Origin: Gemmatimonadota bacterium
GTDB taxonomy: Bacteria > Gemmatimonadota > Gemmatimonadetes > Gemmatimonadales > GWC2-71-9
DNA length: 64,000 nt
Direction of reading: 5' to 3'
Assembly (NCBI GenBank): GCA_016704275.1
Contig: JADJAK010000009.1
Location: 1-64,000, forward strand
Both the position numbers and the translations under genes were made by a program. This document shows positions 7,933 through 17,153 of the stretch, piece after piece (position 1 is the stretch's first letter; each line of letters opens with the position of its first letter). Under the pieces are notes generated by a model. That model ran no database searches, was not told the origin of the DNA, and worked only from the letters and a program-made list of their open reading frames with translations.

Positions 7933-9410
7933 GGCGCGCCGTACACCGCGCGGAGCCGATCGATCACGGCCTGGCGGATGTCGCGGTAATTGATGATCGG
8001 GCCGAGGCCGGCGTTGCCCGGGGCAAGGTAGCCGAGCCCCTTCTCCTTCCCTGTCAGAAGGAAGTCAGTGGTCGCCACGGTGTAGCGCCTCGCCGGGTCC
8101 AGTGGTGCACCGCCGACCAGCCAGCGCTCTCCGTCGCGCGTGACGCCAACGGGATGGAGATAACCGCCGGTGCCGCGATTGGTCTCGCCCTGCTGCAGCA
8201 CCTGCTCGAGCAGCGCGCCGGTCATCGTGGTGCCGCTCACCCGGCCCCCGAAGGGAAGCACGCGGATCACGTCGTACTGGGTGATCGGCCCGGGGGCGAT
8301 GACGTCGTCGATCCGGATCGATCCGCCGTTCATCAACCCCACCTCGGCGCCCGGCACTTCGGCCCGCAACGCCTCGGCGATCACGGTGGTGAGGCGACCC
8401 GGGCGCACCCGCACCGTCGCCTCGCGGCCGTCGAGTGCCTCGGTCAGCTTCGTGACGGTGGCGGTCGGGTCCATCCCGGCGGCACGATAGGCCGAGTCGC
8501 CGCGGGCCACCCAGGTGGATACCTCCCGCGCGACGGCTGGATCTTCGCGCAGGGACGAATCGATCGGCACGAAGCGCACATCGACCACAGGCCGGGCACC
8601 CCGACCCGGCAGGGTCAGCCGCACCAGCGCCACGCTGCGGATATTGGCGTCGGCCTTCACGATCGGCGTGAAGTGCGGTCCGCGGCGGATCAGGTAGTTC
8701 TCGTGTTCGTGGCCGCCCATGATCAGCGCGATCTGGGGAATCTGTTCCGCCAGCTGCTGGTCGGCGGCGAGCGTCAGGTGCGTCAGCGCGATGATCACGT
8801 CGACGTTGCTATCGGCGAGGGCGGTGACCTCGCGGGAGGCGGCCGCGAGCGGCTCCTCGAAGCGGGTCCACGCCGGGGCGTTGTCGCGGAGCACCACCCC
8901 GATCAGTCCCACCCGGAGCGTGCCGCCCGCCGTGCGGAGCCGCAGCACCGCCGAGGCGACGGTGTTCGGGAAGCGCGTCCCGCTGCTGTCGACCACGTTC
9001 GAGACCACCACCGGAAAGCGCGCCTCCGCCATCCGGGCGCGGAATTCGGCCTCGCGGACGTCGAACTCGTGGTTGCCGAGGGTGGCCCAGCTCACGCCGA
9101 CGGCGTTCAGGACCGATACCATCTGGCGGCCGGCCAGTCGCTCCCCCCCGATCTCCGCCAGGCCGAGGGCCGAGGGAGAGAGGAAGTCGCCGCCGAGGGT
9201 GGTCACCACCCCGGGCAGGGTCCGCCGGAGCTGCTTGGCGAAGGTCGCCACGCGGGCCAGTCCGCCGATCTTCCCGCCGTCAATGGCGCCGATTTCGTAG
9301 ACATCGTTGAAATGCAGAAAGGTCGCGGTCCGGGGGCCCCGCCCCTGCGCCTGGGAGGCGCCAGGGAGGGTCAGGACCAAGGCAATCAGCAGGTGCAGGG
9401 CACGGCGCAT
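7929..9410 (-). CDS. Secreted 5'-nucleotidase / UshA-type metallophosphatase
   Basis: About 493 residues from the ATG at 9410 (an in-frame longer start at 9482 is less likely because a signal peptide begins at MRRALHLL). The N-terminal metallophosphatase domain has HFNDVYE, the GD of TLGGDF, GNHEFD and GGHEHEN, the dinuclear metal ligands. The C-terminal 5'-nucleotidase domain has the substrate-binding region with MNGGSIR, PFGG and the closing TTDFLLTG. It should release phosphate and nucleosides from nucleotides in the periplasm. It is the first gene of a two-gene minus-strand unit with the Rid-like lipoprotein. Confidence 0.9.
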   Translation of the reverse strand: MRRALHLLIALVLTLPGASQAQGRGPRTATFLHFNDVYEIGAIDGGKIGGLARVATFAKQLRRTLPGVVTTLGGDFLSPSALGLAEIGGERLAGRQMVSVLNAVGVSWATLGNHEFDVREAEFRARMAEARFPVVVSNVVDSSGTRFPNTVASAVLRLRTAGGTLRVGLIGVVLRDNAPAWTRFEEPLAAASREVTALADSNVDVIIALTHLTLAADQQLAEQIPQIALIMGGHEHENYLIRRGPHFTPIVKADANIRSVALVRLTLPGRGARPVVDVRFVPIDSSLREDPAVAREVSTWVARGDSAYRAAGMDPTATVTKLTEALDGREATVRVRPGRLTTVIAEALRAEVPGAEVGLMNGGSIRIDDVIAPGPITQYDVIRVLPFGGRVSGTTMTGALLEQVLQQGETNRGTGGYLHPVGVTRDGERWLVGGAPLDPARRYTVATTDFLLTGKEKGLGYLAPGNAGLGPIINYRDIRQAVIDRLRAVYGAP

Positions 9411-9535
9411 GGCGGGTCCGGGAAAGGGGCAACCCCGCAATCTGCCCCCGGGGGGCTGGCCCGCCAGCGCCCTTCTGTGCATCGTTCCGCCCGCGGGGCG
9501 TCCCCCCCGTCGTTCACCTTACAGAGGATGTTGCC

Positions 9536-10429
9536 ATGCGGAAGATCGGTCTGGCCATTGCGGCCGTCGTTGCACTGAGCGGTTGTGTCAGCAAGAAGTC
9601 CTACGACCAGCTCGTGCTGGAACAGCAGCGGGTCACCGAACAGAAGGACTCCCTCGTGGCCGATGTGCTGGCCGCCACGCAGATGGTCACCGAGATCAAC
9701 ACCGATCTCGCCCGCGTCAAGGCGCTTGGCGTCTCGCCGGTCGCCGGTGGAGATCGGCCGCTCGCCGGCCGCGCCGAAGAGCGCGCGGTCCTCCTCGGCA
9801 AGGTACGCGAGGTGATCGCCCGCCTCGACGCCGCCGAGCAGCAGATCGAGGCCCAGAAGAAGCGGATCGGCGGCCTCTCGGCGGAGCGGACCAAGCTCGT
9901 CGCCCAGCTGGACACCTTCCAGAAGTCGATCAACGACCTCCGCACCGCCGCCCAGGAGCAGGAGGCGATGATCACGGAGCAGAAGGTCCAGATTGCGACC
10001 CTGACCTCGAAGGTCGACACGCTGAATCAGAAGACGGCGCAGTTGACCACCGAGAAGACCGCGGTGCAGGACACCCTCGTCCGCGTCATCGACGAGAGCC
10101 ACGTCGTGTACTACGCGGTCGGCACCAAGGAGGAGCTGCTCAAGCGCGGCATCCTGGTGACCGAGGGGAGCAAGTTCCTGGTCTTCGGGAGCAAGACGCT
10201 GCAGCCGGCGCGCGATCTCAAGCCGGAACTCTTCCAGCGCCTCGATCGTCGTCGTGACACCGTCCTCACGGTGCCGGAGCCGAACAAGGAATACCGCATC
10301 GTGACGCGGCAGAGCGCCTCCTTCCTCGCCTCGACCGTGATGTCGAACGGCAAGGTGAAGGGCGACCTGCACATCTCGTCGCCGGAATTCTGGGACGGCG
10401 GGAAGTTCCTGATCCTGGTCCGCGATTGA
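9536..10429 (+). CDS. Coiled-coil lipoprotein
   Basis: 297 residues. The signal peptide ends at the lipobox LSGC (residues 14-17) and Cys17 would be lipidated. Residues about 20-190 are a long Gln/Glu/Lys-rich coiled coil interrupted near 65-80. The C-terminal domain (from VVYYAVGTKEELLKRGIL) resembles a conserved tail in uncharacterised Bacteroidetes and Gemmatimonadota lipoproteins. No enzyme motif; a structural envelope role is inferred. GAGGATG precedes the ATG. Its TGA overlaps the next start (TGATG). Confidence 0.7.
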   Translation: MRKIGLAIAAVVALSGCVSKKSYDQLVLEQQRVTEQKDSLVADVLAATQMVTEINTDLARVKALGVSPVAGGDRPLAGRAEERAVLLGKVREVIARLDAAEQQIEAQKKRIGGLSAERTKLVAQLDTFQKSINDLRTAAQEQEAMITEQKVQIATLTSKVDTLNQKTAQLTTEKTAVQDTLVRVIDESHVVYYAVGTKEELLKRGILVTEGSKFLVFGSKTLQPARDLKPELFQRLDRRRDTVLTVPEPNKEYRIVTRQSASFLASTVMSNGKVKGDLHISSPEFWDGGKFLILVRD

Positions 10430-10884
10430 TGCGGGTCCGCTCGATCGTTGCGGCGACCGTGCTCCTCGTCGGGGCGGCCTCCTTGGCCGCCTCGACGGAC
10501 GCACCGCCGGCACCGCTCGCGATTCGCGTGGTGAAGTCGCCGTCGTGCGGCTGCTGCCAGTCGTGGGTGGACTACCTGAAGACCAAGGGCTTCACCGTCA
10601 CCGTCGAAGCGCGTGAGGAATTCACGGCGCTGAAGCGGGCGAACGGCGTGACGCCGGCGCTGGAGTCGTGCCACACCGCCTTCATCAACGGGTACGTGGT
10701 GGAGGGGCACGTTCCGGCCGAGCTGATCAAGAAGCTCGTCGAGACGAAGCCGGCGGGCGTGAAGGGGATCGCCGTGCCGGGCATGCCGATCGGCTCGCCG
10801 GGAATGGAGCAGGGGCCGCCACAGCGCTACACCGTCTACACCTTCGATGCGAAGGGGAAGGCGACGGTCTTCGCCGAGCGATGA
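10429..10884 (+). CDS. DUF411 putative metal-binding protein
   Basis: 151 residues with a signal peptide (cleavage near LAAS). It has the DUF411 hallmarks in order: SPSCGCC at 38-43, ESCHTA, VEGHVPA and PGMPIGSPGME. The Cys-rich motif and the Met/His motifs are the expected metal ligands. Relatives are encoded in copper-resistance clusters, so periplasmic copper handling is plausible. No other copper gene is visible nearby. It overlaps both neighbours (TGATG upstream, ATGA downstream). Confidence 0.85.
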   Translation: MRVRSIVAATVLLVGAASLAASTDAPPAPLAIRVVKSPSCGCCQSWVDYLKTKGFTVTVEAREEFTALKRANGVTPALESCHTAFINGYVVEGHVPAELIKKLVETKPAGVKGIAVPGMPIGSPGMEQGPPQRYTVYTFDAKGKATVFAER

Positions 10885-11099
10885 GTATTCAGGACCGGGT
10901 GGCGCAGATCCGCGCCGCCGTGCTACGGATGGTGATCGGCGTCGTCGCGGTGGATGCGGTGGCGCTGATCGTCTTCTTTGTGGGGCACATCGACCAGCGG
11001 CCGACCTGGCGCTGGCCGATGCTCGGCATCTGGCTGCTGGCCACCCTCGCCGTGATCCTGCCGGGCCTCCGCGCCGTGCGGCTCGTCCGACGCAGCTAG
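10881..11099 (+). CDS. Small membrane protein, two predicted transmembrane helices
   Basis: 72 residues, starting in an ATGA overlap with the DUF411 gene. Two hydrophobic segments, about residues 15-34 (AAVLRMVIGVVAVDAVALIVFF) and 46-64 (MLGIWLLATLAVILPGL), flank a short polar loop with His and Trp. No family recognised. Coupling to the DUF411 gene suggests a shared process. Confidence 0.65.
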   Translation: MSIQDRVAQIRAAVLRMVIGVVAVDAVALIVFFVGHIDQRPTWRWPMLGIWLLATLAVILPGLRAVRLVRRS

Positions 11100-11869
11100 G
11101 GCTGCGGCAGCGGCTCGCGCGCCAGTTCGTCCCGCAGTCGGTTCCGCGCCGCCAGAATCCGTTCCCGCACCCGCTCCCGCAATGCCGGGACATCGGCCTG
11201 GGTCAGCCCTTCCGTCGGTTCCGGCGCCAACACTTCGACAATCGCATGCGTCGCCCCGATGCGCCAATCGTGCTTGGCGATCGCGTAGCGCGTGCCGTAG
11301 AGGGCCAACGGGAGGATCGGGACACCCGCCTCGACCGCCAGCCGGAAGGCGCCGTCCTTGAACGGCAGCATCGCCTCCTCCGGTGAGCGCGTCCCCTCGG
11401 GGAAGATCATCACCGAGACACGGTCCGTCAGGCGCCGCTTGCACTCGTTCATCGCATCCTTCGCGCTGGTGCCGCGGCCCCGCTTCACGCCGATGTCCAT
11501 CGCCGCCCAGAGCAGCCAGCCGAGGAAGGGGATCCGGAAGATCTCGACCTTGCTGAGCCACTTCATCTCCCACGGCAGGTGGGTGAGCAGCAGCATGTCG
11601 GCGAACGACTCGTGGTTGGACACCACCACATACGGGTGCCGCGGATCGGCCGGCATCACGCCCCGGGTCTCGAAACGCCAGCGTGGCGTGATGAACGCCA
11701 CGAACGGCCCGATGTTCCGGAACCAGCGGCCACCCCGGTAGTTCCAGCGGTCCCACGGCCACGCCACCGCCCGGTAGAGCAGCACGCACGGCAGCGTCAC
11801 CACCAGCGCCAGCGCCAGGAGTGTCCAGGTCCAGATGGAGGCGAGGGTGGTTCGGAAGCGGGTGAGCAT
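11096..11869 (-). CDS. plsC: 1-acyl-sn-glycerol-3-phosphate acyltransferase (PlsC-like)
   Basis: 257 residues from the ATG at 11869. A hydrophobic N-terminal segment (residues 11-32) anchors it to the membrane. The acyltransferase motifs are complete: NHESFAD at 85-91 (catalytic His86, Asp91), a middle RIPFLGW motif and FPEGTRS at 156-162. It should transfer the second acyl chain in phosphatidic-acid synthesis. The 3' end overlaps the convergent small membrane protein gene by 4 bases. The gene name is by family; specificity is not proven. Confidence 0.85.
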   Translation of the reverse strand: MLTRFRTTLASIWTWTLLALALVVTLPCVLLYRAVAWPWDRWNYRGGRWFRNIGPFVAFITPRWRFETRGVMPADPRHPYVVVSNHESFADMLLLTHLPWEMKWLSKVEIFRIPFLGWLLWAAMDIGVKRGRGTSAKDAMNECKRRLTDRVSVMIFPEGTRSPEEAMLPFKDGAFRLAVEAGVPILPLALYGTRYAIAKHDWRIGATHAIVEVLAPEPTEGLTQADVPALRERVRERILAARNRLRDELAREPLPQP

Positions 11870-11883
11870 GGGCCGGAAAAGTA

Positions 11884-11967
11884 AGTGACCGGTGACCTGT
11901 GACCAGTGACCCGTGCCTTGATCGCTGTTCCGGGTCACAGGTTACTGGTTACTGGTTACTCGTCACC
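11884..11967. repeat. Intergenic heptamer palindrome, family B, copy 1
   Basis: The left arm has four 7-mers of the type NGTGACC (11884-11911). The right arm has GGTTACT three times (11940-11960) then CGTCACC. Between them lies a palindromic core bounded by GTGACCCG and CGGGTCAC with central ATCG and TTCC. A related core and related arms occur at 33461-33538. This copy sits between divergent genes, upstream of both starts, so here it cannot be a simple terminator. Confidence 0.85.
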
Positions 11968-11980
11968 CTATACTCTCCGC

Positions 11981-13057
11981 ATGAACCAGACATCGATCGA
12001 CCTCCTCGCCCGCCTCCTCGACGCCCCCGGGCCCTCCGGCTTCGAGCGTGCCCCGGCCCGCCTCTGGCGCGAGGCCGCCGCCTTTGCCGATGACGTGCAC
12101 GCCGATGTCGGCGGCAACTCCTTCGCCACGGTGCACCCCGCCAGCGGGCCATCCGACGCACTCCGGGTGATGTTCGCCGGGCACATCGACGAGATCGGGG
12201 TCATGCTCGTCCACGTCGACGAGCACGGCTTCTGCTACTTCGAGCCGATCGGCGGCTGGGATCCGCAGGTCTTCGTCGGCCAGCGCGTCGTCCTGCTGGG
12301 GCGGAACGGCGCCGTCCCCGGGGTGATCGGCAAGCAGGCGATCCACCTGATGGATCAGGTCGATCGCGACAAGCTCTCGAAGCCGCACGACCTCTGGATC
12401 GACATCGGCGCCACGTCACGCGCCGAGGCGCTCGCGCTGATCGCGATCGGCGACGCCGGCGTGCTCGGCTCGACCGTCACGCACCTCCCGAACGGCCGCA
12501 TCGTCTCGCGTTCCCTCGACAACCGCATCGGGGCGTTCGTCGTGCTCGAGGCGCTGCGCCGCCTCGCCGCCGATCGTCCCGCCCTGTCCGTCACGGCGGT
12601 CGCGACGACGCAGGAAGAGATCGCGTACACCGGCGGCGGAGCGCGCACGTCGGCCACCGCACTGGCCGCCCATGCCGCCATCGTGGTGGATGTCACGCAT
12701 GCGACCGACTCGCCCGGGATCGAGAAGAAGCGCCATGGCGAGGTGAAGCTCGGCAGCGGGCCGGTCCTCTCGCGCGGTGCCGCCGTGAACCCGGTGCTCT
12801 TCGATCTGTTGGTGGAGACCGCAACCGCCGAGGGGATTCCGTTCACGGTGCAGGGCGCAGCGAAGTACACCGGCACCGACGCCGATGCCATCTTCACCGC
12901 GCGCGGCGGCGTCGCGACGGCACTGGTGTCGGTGCCGCTGCGGTACATGCACTCACCCAACGAATTGGCGGCGCTGAGTGATATCGAACATGCCGCGGCG
13001 CTGTTGGCGGCAACCGCGCGTCGACTCGAGCACGGCACCGACCTCATCCCGCGCTAA
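11981..13057 (+). CDS. M42-family metallopeptidase (glutamyl aminopeptidase/endoglucanase-like)
   Basis: 358 residues. ATG 11981 lies just past repeat family B and begins MNQTSIDLLARLLDAPGPSG, the usual M42 start. Metal and catalytic residues are in place: GHIDE (His68, Asp70), SLDNR, TQEE, VVDVTHATD and MHSPNE. M42 enzymes form tetrahedral dodecamers that remove N-terminal residues from peptides in the cytosol. It ends 12 bases before the convergent HEAT-like gene. Confidence 0.9.
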   Translation: MNQTSIDLLARLLDAPGPSGFERAPARLWREAAAFADDVHADVGGNSFATVHPASGPSDALRVMFAGHIDEIGVMLVHVDEHGFCYFEPIGGWDPQVFVGQRVVLLGRNGAVPGVIGKQAIHLMDQVDRDKLSKPHDLWIDIGATSRAEALALIAIGDAGVLGSTVTHLPNGRIVSRSLDNRIGAFVVLEALRRLAADRPALSVTAVATTQEEIAYTGGGARTSATALAAHAAIVVDVTHATDSPGIEKKRHGEVKLGSGPVLSRGAAVNPVLFDLLVETATAEGIPFTVQGAAKYTGTDADAIFTARGGVATALVSVPLRYMHSPNELAALSDIEHAAALLAATARRLEHGTDLIPR

Positions 13058-13069
13058 CGCCAGCGCAGC

Positions 13070-14113
13070 TCAGGCCAGGGCGCGGCGGGCATCCGGGGTG
13101 TCGATCTGTTCGAGGGCGCGCCACGCCGCGGTGCGCACGACCTCCTCGTGGTGCTTGAGCAGTTGTGCCAGCGTCGGCACCGCGGTGAACATCATCCGAC
13201 GGCCGGCCGCTTCTGCCACATCCGACACCACCTGCGGGTCGCTGCCGGTCAAGGCCGCCAGGATCGTCCCTTCGGCGTCCGGCATCTCCGCCAGCGCCGC
13301 GATGTAGGTGTGCCGGGCCGCGCGGTGATGGGCATCGCGCATCACTTCGACGATGGCGTCGGCGGCCTCCGCCCCGAAGGTCGTCAGCGCCTTGGCAATC
13401 ACGGCAGGGGACATCGGCTCGGTGAGTCGACGCGCCATCGCCTCGAGCACGCGCGGCGGAGCCAGCCGACGCCGCTCGGCCCGGACACTCACCGCGTCGG
13501 CCGCCGAGACATCCAGGGTCGACAACTCGAGCAAGACCTCCGCCAGCGTCGCCTCATCGTTCGCGTCCACCGCCGCTCGGCCACGCTCGAGGATCGGGTC
13601 GAGGCGGGTCGACATCCCCGCGCGCTCGACGTCGGTGGTCCCGAGGGTGATCATCTCACTCCCACCCCATTCATCGGTCGGCATCGGACGCGGTGCCACG
13701 CCCGCATCACCGACCGGCGTCCGGGGGGAGGACATCGGATGCACACTGGCGCCCGGGACAATGAGGAGCAGTGCAGCGACGAACGAGGCCGGGTCGGGGT
13801 ATTGCACCGGCGCCCCGACGAGCAGTTCGACGAGATCCCGCCACCGCGACGCCTCCACCTGGGGTGGAATGCTCAGGCCACCCAAGCGGAGTTTGGCCAG
13901 CGCCTCGACGACCTGCGAGACACCCGGGGCATTCGCCGGCACCGGAATGCCGTTGACGAGCAGGGCATCGTCGTCAACCGCAATGGCAACCGCCGAGCCT
14001 CCGACGGCACGCGCCAGCAACGACACCGCGCGCGCGTAGCTGGCCGGATCCTTTCCGGAGGCACTCGCCTCGTGCAACGACGAAGCGAGCAGGGCGATGA
14101 GTGGCACGGGCAT
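13070..14113 (-). CDS. HEAT-repeat-like protein
   Basis: 347 residues with no signal peptide. The C-terminal third has alpha-helical repeats of HEAT/PBS type (LTGSDPQVVSDVAEAAGRRM, LLKHHEEVVRTAAWRALEQI). The N-terminal part carries an AVDDDALLVNGIPVP segment seen in uncharacterised bacterial HEAT proteins, where it precedes the repeats. Role unknown, probably a protein-protein scaffold. It lies 9 bases after the ECF ATPase gene on the same strand and may be the last gene of that transcript. Confidence 0.65.
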   Translation of the reverse strand: MPVPLIALLASSLHEASASGKDPASYARAVSLLARAVGGSAVAIAVDDDALLVNGIPVPANAPGVSQVVEALAKLRLGGLSIPPQVEASRWRDLVELLVGAPVQYPDPASFVAALLLIVPGASVHPMSSPRTPVGDAGVAPRPMPTDEWGGSEMITLGTTDVERAGMSTRLDPILERGRAAVDANDEATLAEVLLELSTLDVSAADAVSVRAERRRLAPPRVLEAMARRLTEPMSPAVIAKALTTFGAEAADAIVEVMRDAHHRAARHTYIAALAEMPDAEGTILAALTGSDPQVVSDVAEAAGRRMMFTAVPTLAQLLKHHEEVVRTAAWRALEQIDTPDARRALA

Positions 14114-14122
14114 ATGCGCAAT

Positions 14123-15785
14123 CTAGCGCGTTTGGCGGCGCGAGAGCGCGGCCGCGACCGCCACGTGGCGATCCTCTCCCGGCGGGAGGCCGAGGGCAAG
14201 GGCGGCGAGCAGCGTCGCGGGAAGGTCATGCCCCCCGGCGGAGAGGACGCTCCGGGTCGCTCCCTCCATGGTGATCCGCCCATCGCGCAGCCAGAGGGCG
14301 CGGTCGAGTGCCTCGTGGGCAAAGGCCGCATCATGCGTAATCGCCACCACCGCCCGCCCGCGCGCCACCCGCGCGCGAACGACCCCCGCGACGCGCGTGC
14401 GTGAGGCACCGTCCAGCGCGGCGGTCGGCTCGTCGAGCAGCAGGAGTTCGGGGTCGGTTGCCAGCACCGCCGCGAGTGCCACCAGGCGGCGGCGGGGCAC
14501 TGGCAGGTCATACGGGTGTTCGTCGGCCACGTCCTCCAACCCGAGTTCGGTGAGCACGGCCGCGACCGCGTCGGCCACCTGCGTGCTGTTCCATCCAGCG
14601 AGCCGTGGGCCGACCGCGCATTCGGCCCGCACCGACGCCGAAAAGAGTTGTCGTTCCGGCTGCTGAAAGAGGAATCCAACGGCGGGGGCCAGGTCCTCGG
14701 GGTGCCGGCCGCGGGTGTCGAGCCCGCGGGCCGCGACGACGCCCTGCGTCGGATGATCCAGGGCCATGGCGAGCCGCAACAGCGTCGACTTGCCGGCACC
14801 GTTCGCGCCGAACAACCCGACCGCCTCGCCGGCGTGCACCGCGAGCGAGACGCCGCGAAGCACTGCGGGGCCGTCGCGATAGGCGAACTGCACGTCGCGG
14901 CATTCGAGCAGCGGTGCGCCGCTCCCGATCGGCGCCGCGAGCGTACTCGACACCGCGGCCGGTGCCGTGAGGCCCGCCGCATCCAGCAATGACGAGGTGT
15001 GGATCGGGCGCGGGGCCGGCATCTGCGCCGCGGCGGCGAGCGTCGCTGCCTCGGTGGTTGCCGCACCGGTGGCGAGGATCGCATCACTCGCGAGCAAGGT
15101 GGACGGCGCGCCGTCGAGTGCCACGGCACCACGCTGCAGCACGACCAATCGATCAGCCAGGTCGGCCATCGTGTCGGCCTCGTCGCAGGCGATCACCACG
15201 GTGGCGCCGCCCGCGGCGAGCCCGCGCAGCCACTGCTGTACGTGGGCGCGGCTGCTCGCGTCGAGGGCCGAGAAGGGTTCGTCGAGCAGCCAGAGCGTCG
15301 GAGACGTCGCGGCAAGCGCCGCGAGCAGCACGCGCTGCTGTTCGCCACCGGACAGGGCACGAGGCGCCCGATCGGCGAGATGCCCTATACCAAGCCGCTG
15401 CATCGCGTCGTCTGCCGCGGCGCGAATCTGCTCCACCGGCCAGCCGAGGTTCATCGGCCCGACGGCGATCTCATCGCGCACCGTGGCGGCGATCCCGCTC
15501 AACTGCAGCGCCGGGGTCGGCCCGAGGTGAGGCGATGCCGTGCGGCAGCGGTGCCAGCGTCGCCACGTCGCGCCCATCGAGGAGGACCGCTCCGGTCCGC
15601 TCGCCGCCCGTCAATCGGGGTGCGAGTCCGGCCATCGCCAGCAAGAGCGTGCTGGTGCCGCTGCCGAGCGCGCCGGTCAGCCAGGTGATGGCGCCGGGCG
15701 CGACGTCGAGCGTCACGCCGTCGAGGGCCCAGTGCGATTGCGCCGGGTAGCGAATGCGAAGTGCCTGCGTCGCGAGCGCGCTCAT
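14123..15785 (-). CDS. ECF transporter double ATPase (fused EcfA-EcfA), interrupted by a frameshift
   Basis: Two ABC ATPase domains in one gene. ATG 15785 overlaps the stop of the T-component gene (ATGA). The first domain has a Walker A reading GALGSGTST, with the invariant Lys replaced by Thr, an intact LSGGE signature and LLDEP Walker B, but CDE where the H-loop His is expected. The second domain has an intact GANGAGKST, LLLDEP and THD, but its signature is replaced by LPVPR. One base is gained or lost near 15515-15540; across it LPHGIAS joins LGPTPALQLSG. It should power uptake of a vitamin or metal with the adjacent S and T components. Minus-strand order: S, T, ATPase. Confidence 0.85.
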
Positions 15786-16519
15786 CGCGTCACTCGCCAC
15801 CAGAGCATCACCAGCACCACCGCGAGCGCACTCCAGCGGACCAGATGATCGAGGGCACCGTCGGCCGGCGGATCCAGTGCCGTGCGGCGCCCCGGGGCGG
15901 TGAGCCCGCGGGTCTCGAGCGCGAGCGCCTGCTCGTCGGCCTCGGTCAGCGACGCGAGCAACAGCGGGAAGACCAGGGCGGGGATGGCGCGGGCGCGGGT
16001 CGCGATCGATCCGCGCACCTTGAGGCCGCGGGTGCGCTGGGCCTCACGCAGCCGGGTGGCCTGTTCGCCGAAGCGGCCCATGGCATCGAGGGTGGCGACG
16101 ACCAGGAACGCCACGCTGAAGGGCCAGCGCCGGGCAATCGCCGCCTGAAGAAAGCGGTGCGGATCGAAGGCAAGGGCAAAGGCGAGCGAGGCGGTGACGA
16201 TCGCGGCGAGTCGACTCCCTTGCTCAATGGCCCACGCGATGCCGGACGCGGAGAGCGTGCCACCCCACGGGGCGTCGATCCGCGGCCCCTCGCCCAGCAC
16301 GCCATGCATCAGGAAGAGGAGGATCCAGAGCGGCGCGGCGAGCAGCATTCCTTGCCGCACAGCGCGCCCGACGCCGGTGAGGAGGGCGATCAGGCAGACC
16401 GCCGCGTAGAGCAGCGGCGGGCCATTCGGTGCCGGGACCAGCACGGCCAGCAGCACCATCGCCAGCGACACGCTCCCGGCGGTGAACGGGTGCGCCCGCG
16501 CGGCCAGGCCACGGCTCAT
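15782..16519 (-). CDS. ECF transporter T component (EcfT-like transmembrane protein)
   Basis: 245 residues. ATG 16519 overlaps the stop of the S-component gene (ATGA); a longer reading to 16885 would be out of context. Several hydrophobic helices (residues about 15-50, 60-80, 95-120) are followed by the cytoplasmic coupling part with ALETRGL, close to the family's Ala-Arg-Gly coupling motif, and a C-terminal helix. EcfT links the ATPases to the substrate-binding S component. Confidence 0.85.
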   Translation of the reverse strand: MSRGLAARAHPFTAGSVSLAMVLLAVLVPAPNGPPLLYAAVCLIALLTGVGRAVRQGMLLAAPLWILLFLMHGVLGEGPRIDAPWGGTLSASGIAWAIEQGSRLAAIVTASLAFALAFDPHRFLQAAIARRWPFSVAFLVVATLDAMGRFGEQATRLREAQRTRGLKVRGSIATRARAIPALVFPLLLASLTEADEQALALETRGLTAPGRRTALDPPADGALDHLVRWSALAVVLVMLWWRVTR

Positions 16520-17085
16520 CGGCCGACCGCCTTGGCACCGAGGGGGAAGCGGCCAAGAATCCGCCGCGGCAGGGCACGGAGCAGGGCGCCGACGACGAGG
16601 AAGGCGGCCGTCTTGTCGAGGACGTCGGTCGAAAGCGAGGCGGCGGTGACCGCCACCGACAGCGGCGCCCCCAGCGAGCGGAGCAGGGTGCTGACCGCCG
16701 TCACCCCGCCGGCCGTCACACCCCGAAACAACAGGTAGGAGATGACCGCGGAGGCCGCGCCGCAGGCCAGCCCGGTGCCGACGCCCCAGAGGCCGGTCCG
16801 CCACGACCCCCGAAATCCGCCGCTGCGTGCCGCCGCCACCGCCAGCAGCGCGACCAGCCACTGCAACGGGGTGAACGCCATCCACTGGTAGCCGGAGAGC
16901 ATCCCGGAGAGCAGTTGGGAAATCGTTCCCACCAGCAACCCGCCGGGGAGGCCAGCCAGGACCGCGACCAGCATCGTCCCGAGGGTGTCGAGGTAGACCG
17001 GGAGCGAGAGCTCGTTCACGATCCGCCCGATGACCAGGTTGATCGCGACGGCGGCAGGGATGAGGGCGAAGAGGCGTGGTGACAC
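16516..17085 (-). CDS. ECF transporter S component (substrate-binding membrane protein)
   Basis: 189 residues with about six hydrophobic segments. The pattern INLVIGRIVNELSLPVYLDTLGTM followed by a GGLLVG helix is typical of ECF S components (PF07155/PF12822-like). Substrate not determinable; no riboswitch was recognised upstream that would name it. It is the first gene of the minus-strand S-T-ATPase operon and diverges from the PDZ gene across a 68-base promoter region. Confidence 0.75.
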   Translation of the reverse strand: MSPRLFALIPAAVAINLVIGRIVNELSLPVYLDTLGTMLVAVLAGLPGGLLVGTISQLLSGMLSGYQWMAFTPLQWLVALLAVAAARSGGFRGSWRTGLWGVGTGLACGAASAVISYLLFRGVTAGGVTAVSTLLRSLGAPLSVAVTAASLSTDVLDKTAAFLVVGALLRALPRRILGRFPLGAKAVGR

Positions 17086-17153
17086 GGCACCCGACGTGGT
17101 CTGGGGGGAGTGGAGCCGCTAGAATCTAGGGGTACCTCAACCCGGAATGTCTC

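Noticed and set aside
15782..16885. A longer 367-residue version of the ECF T component
   Set aside because: The extra N-terminal part is Arg/Gly-rich and overlaps the S-component gene in another frame; the ATGA overlap at 16519 gives a normal-sized EcfT.
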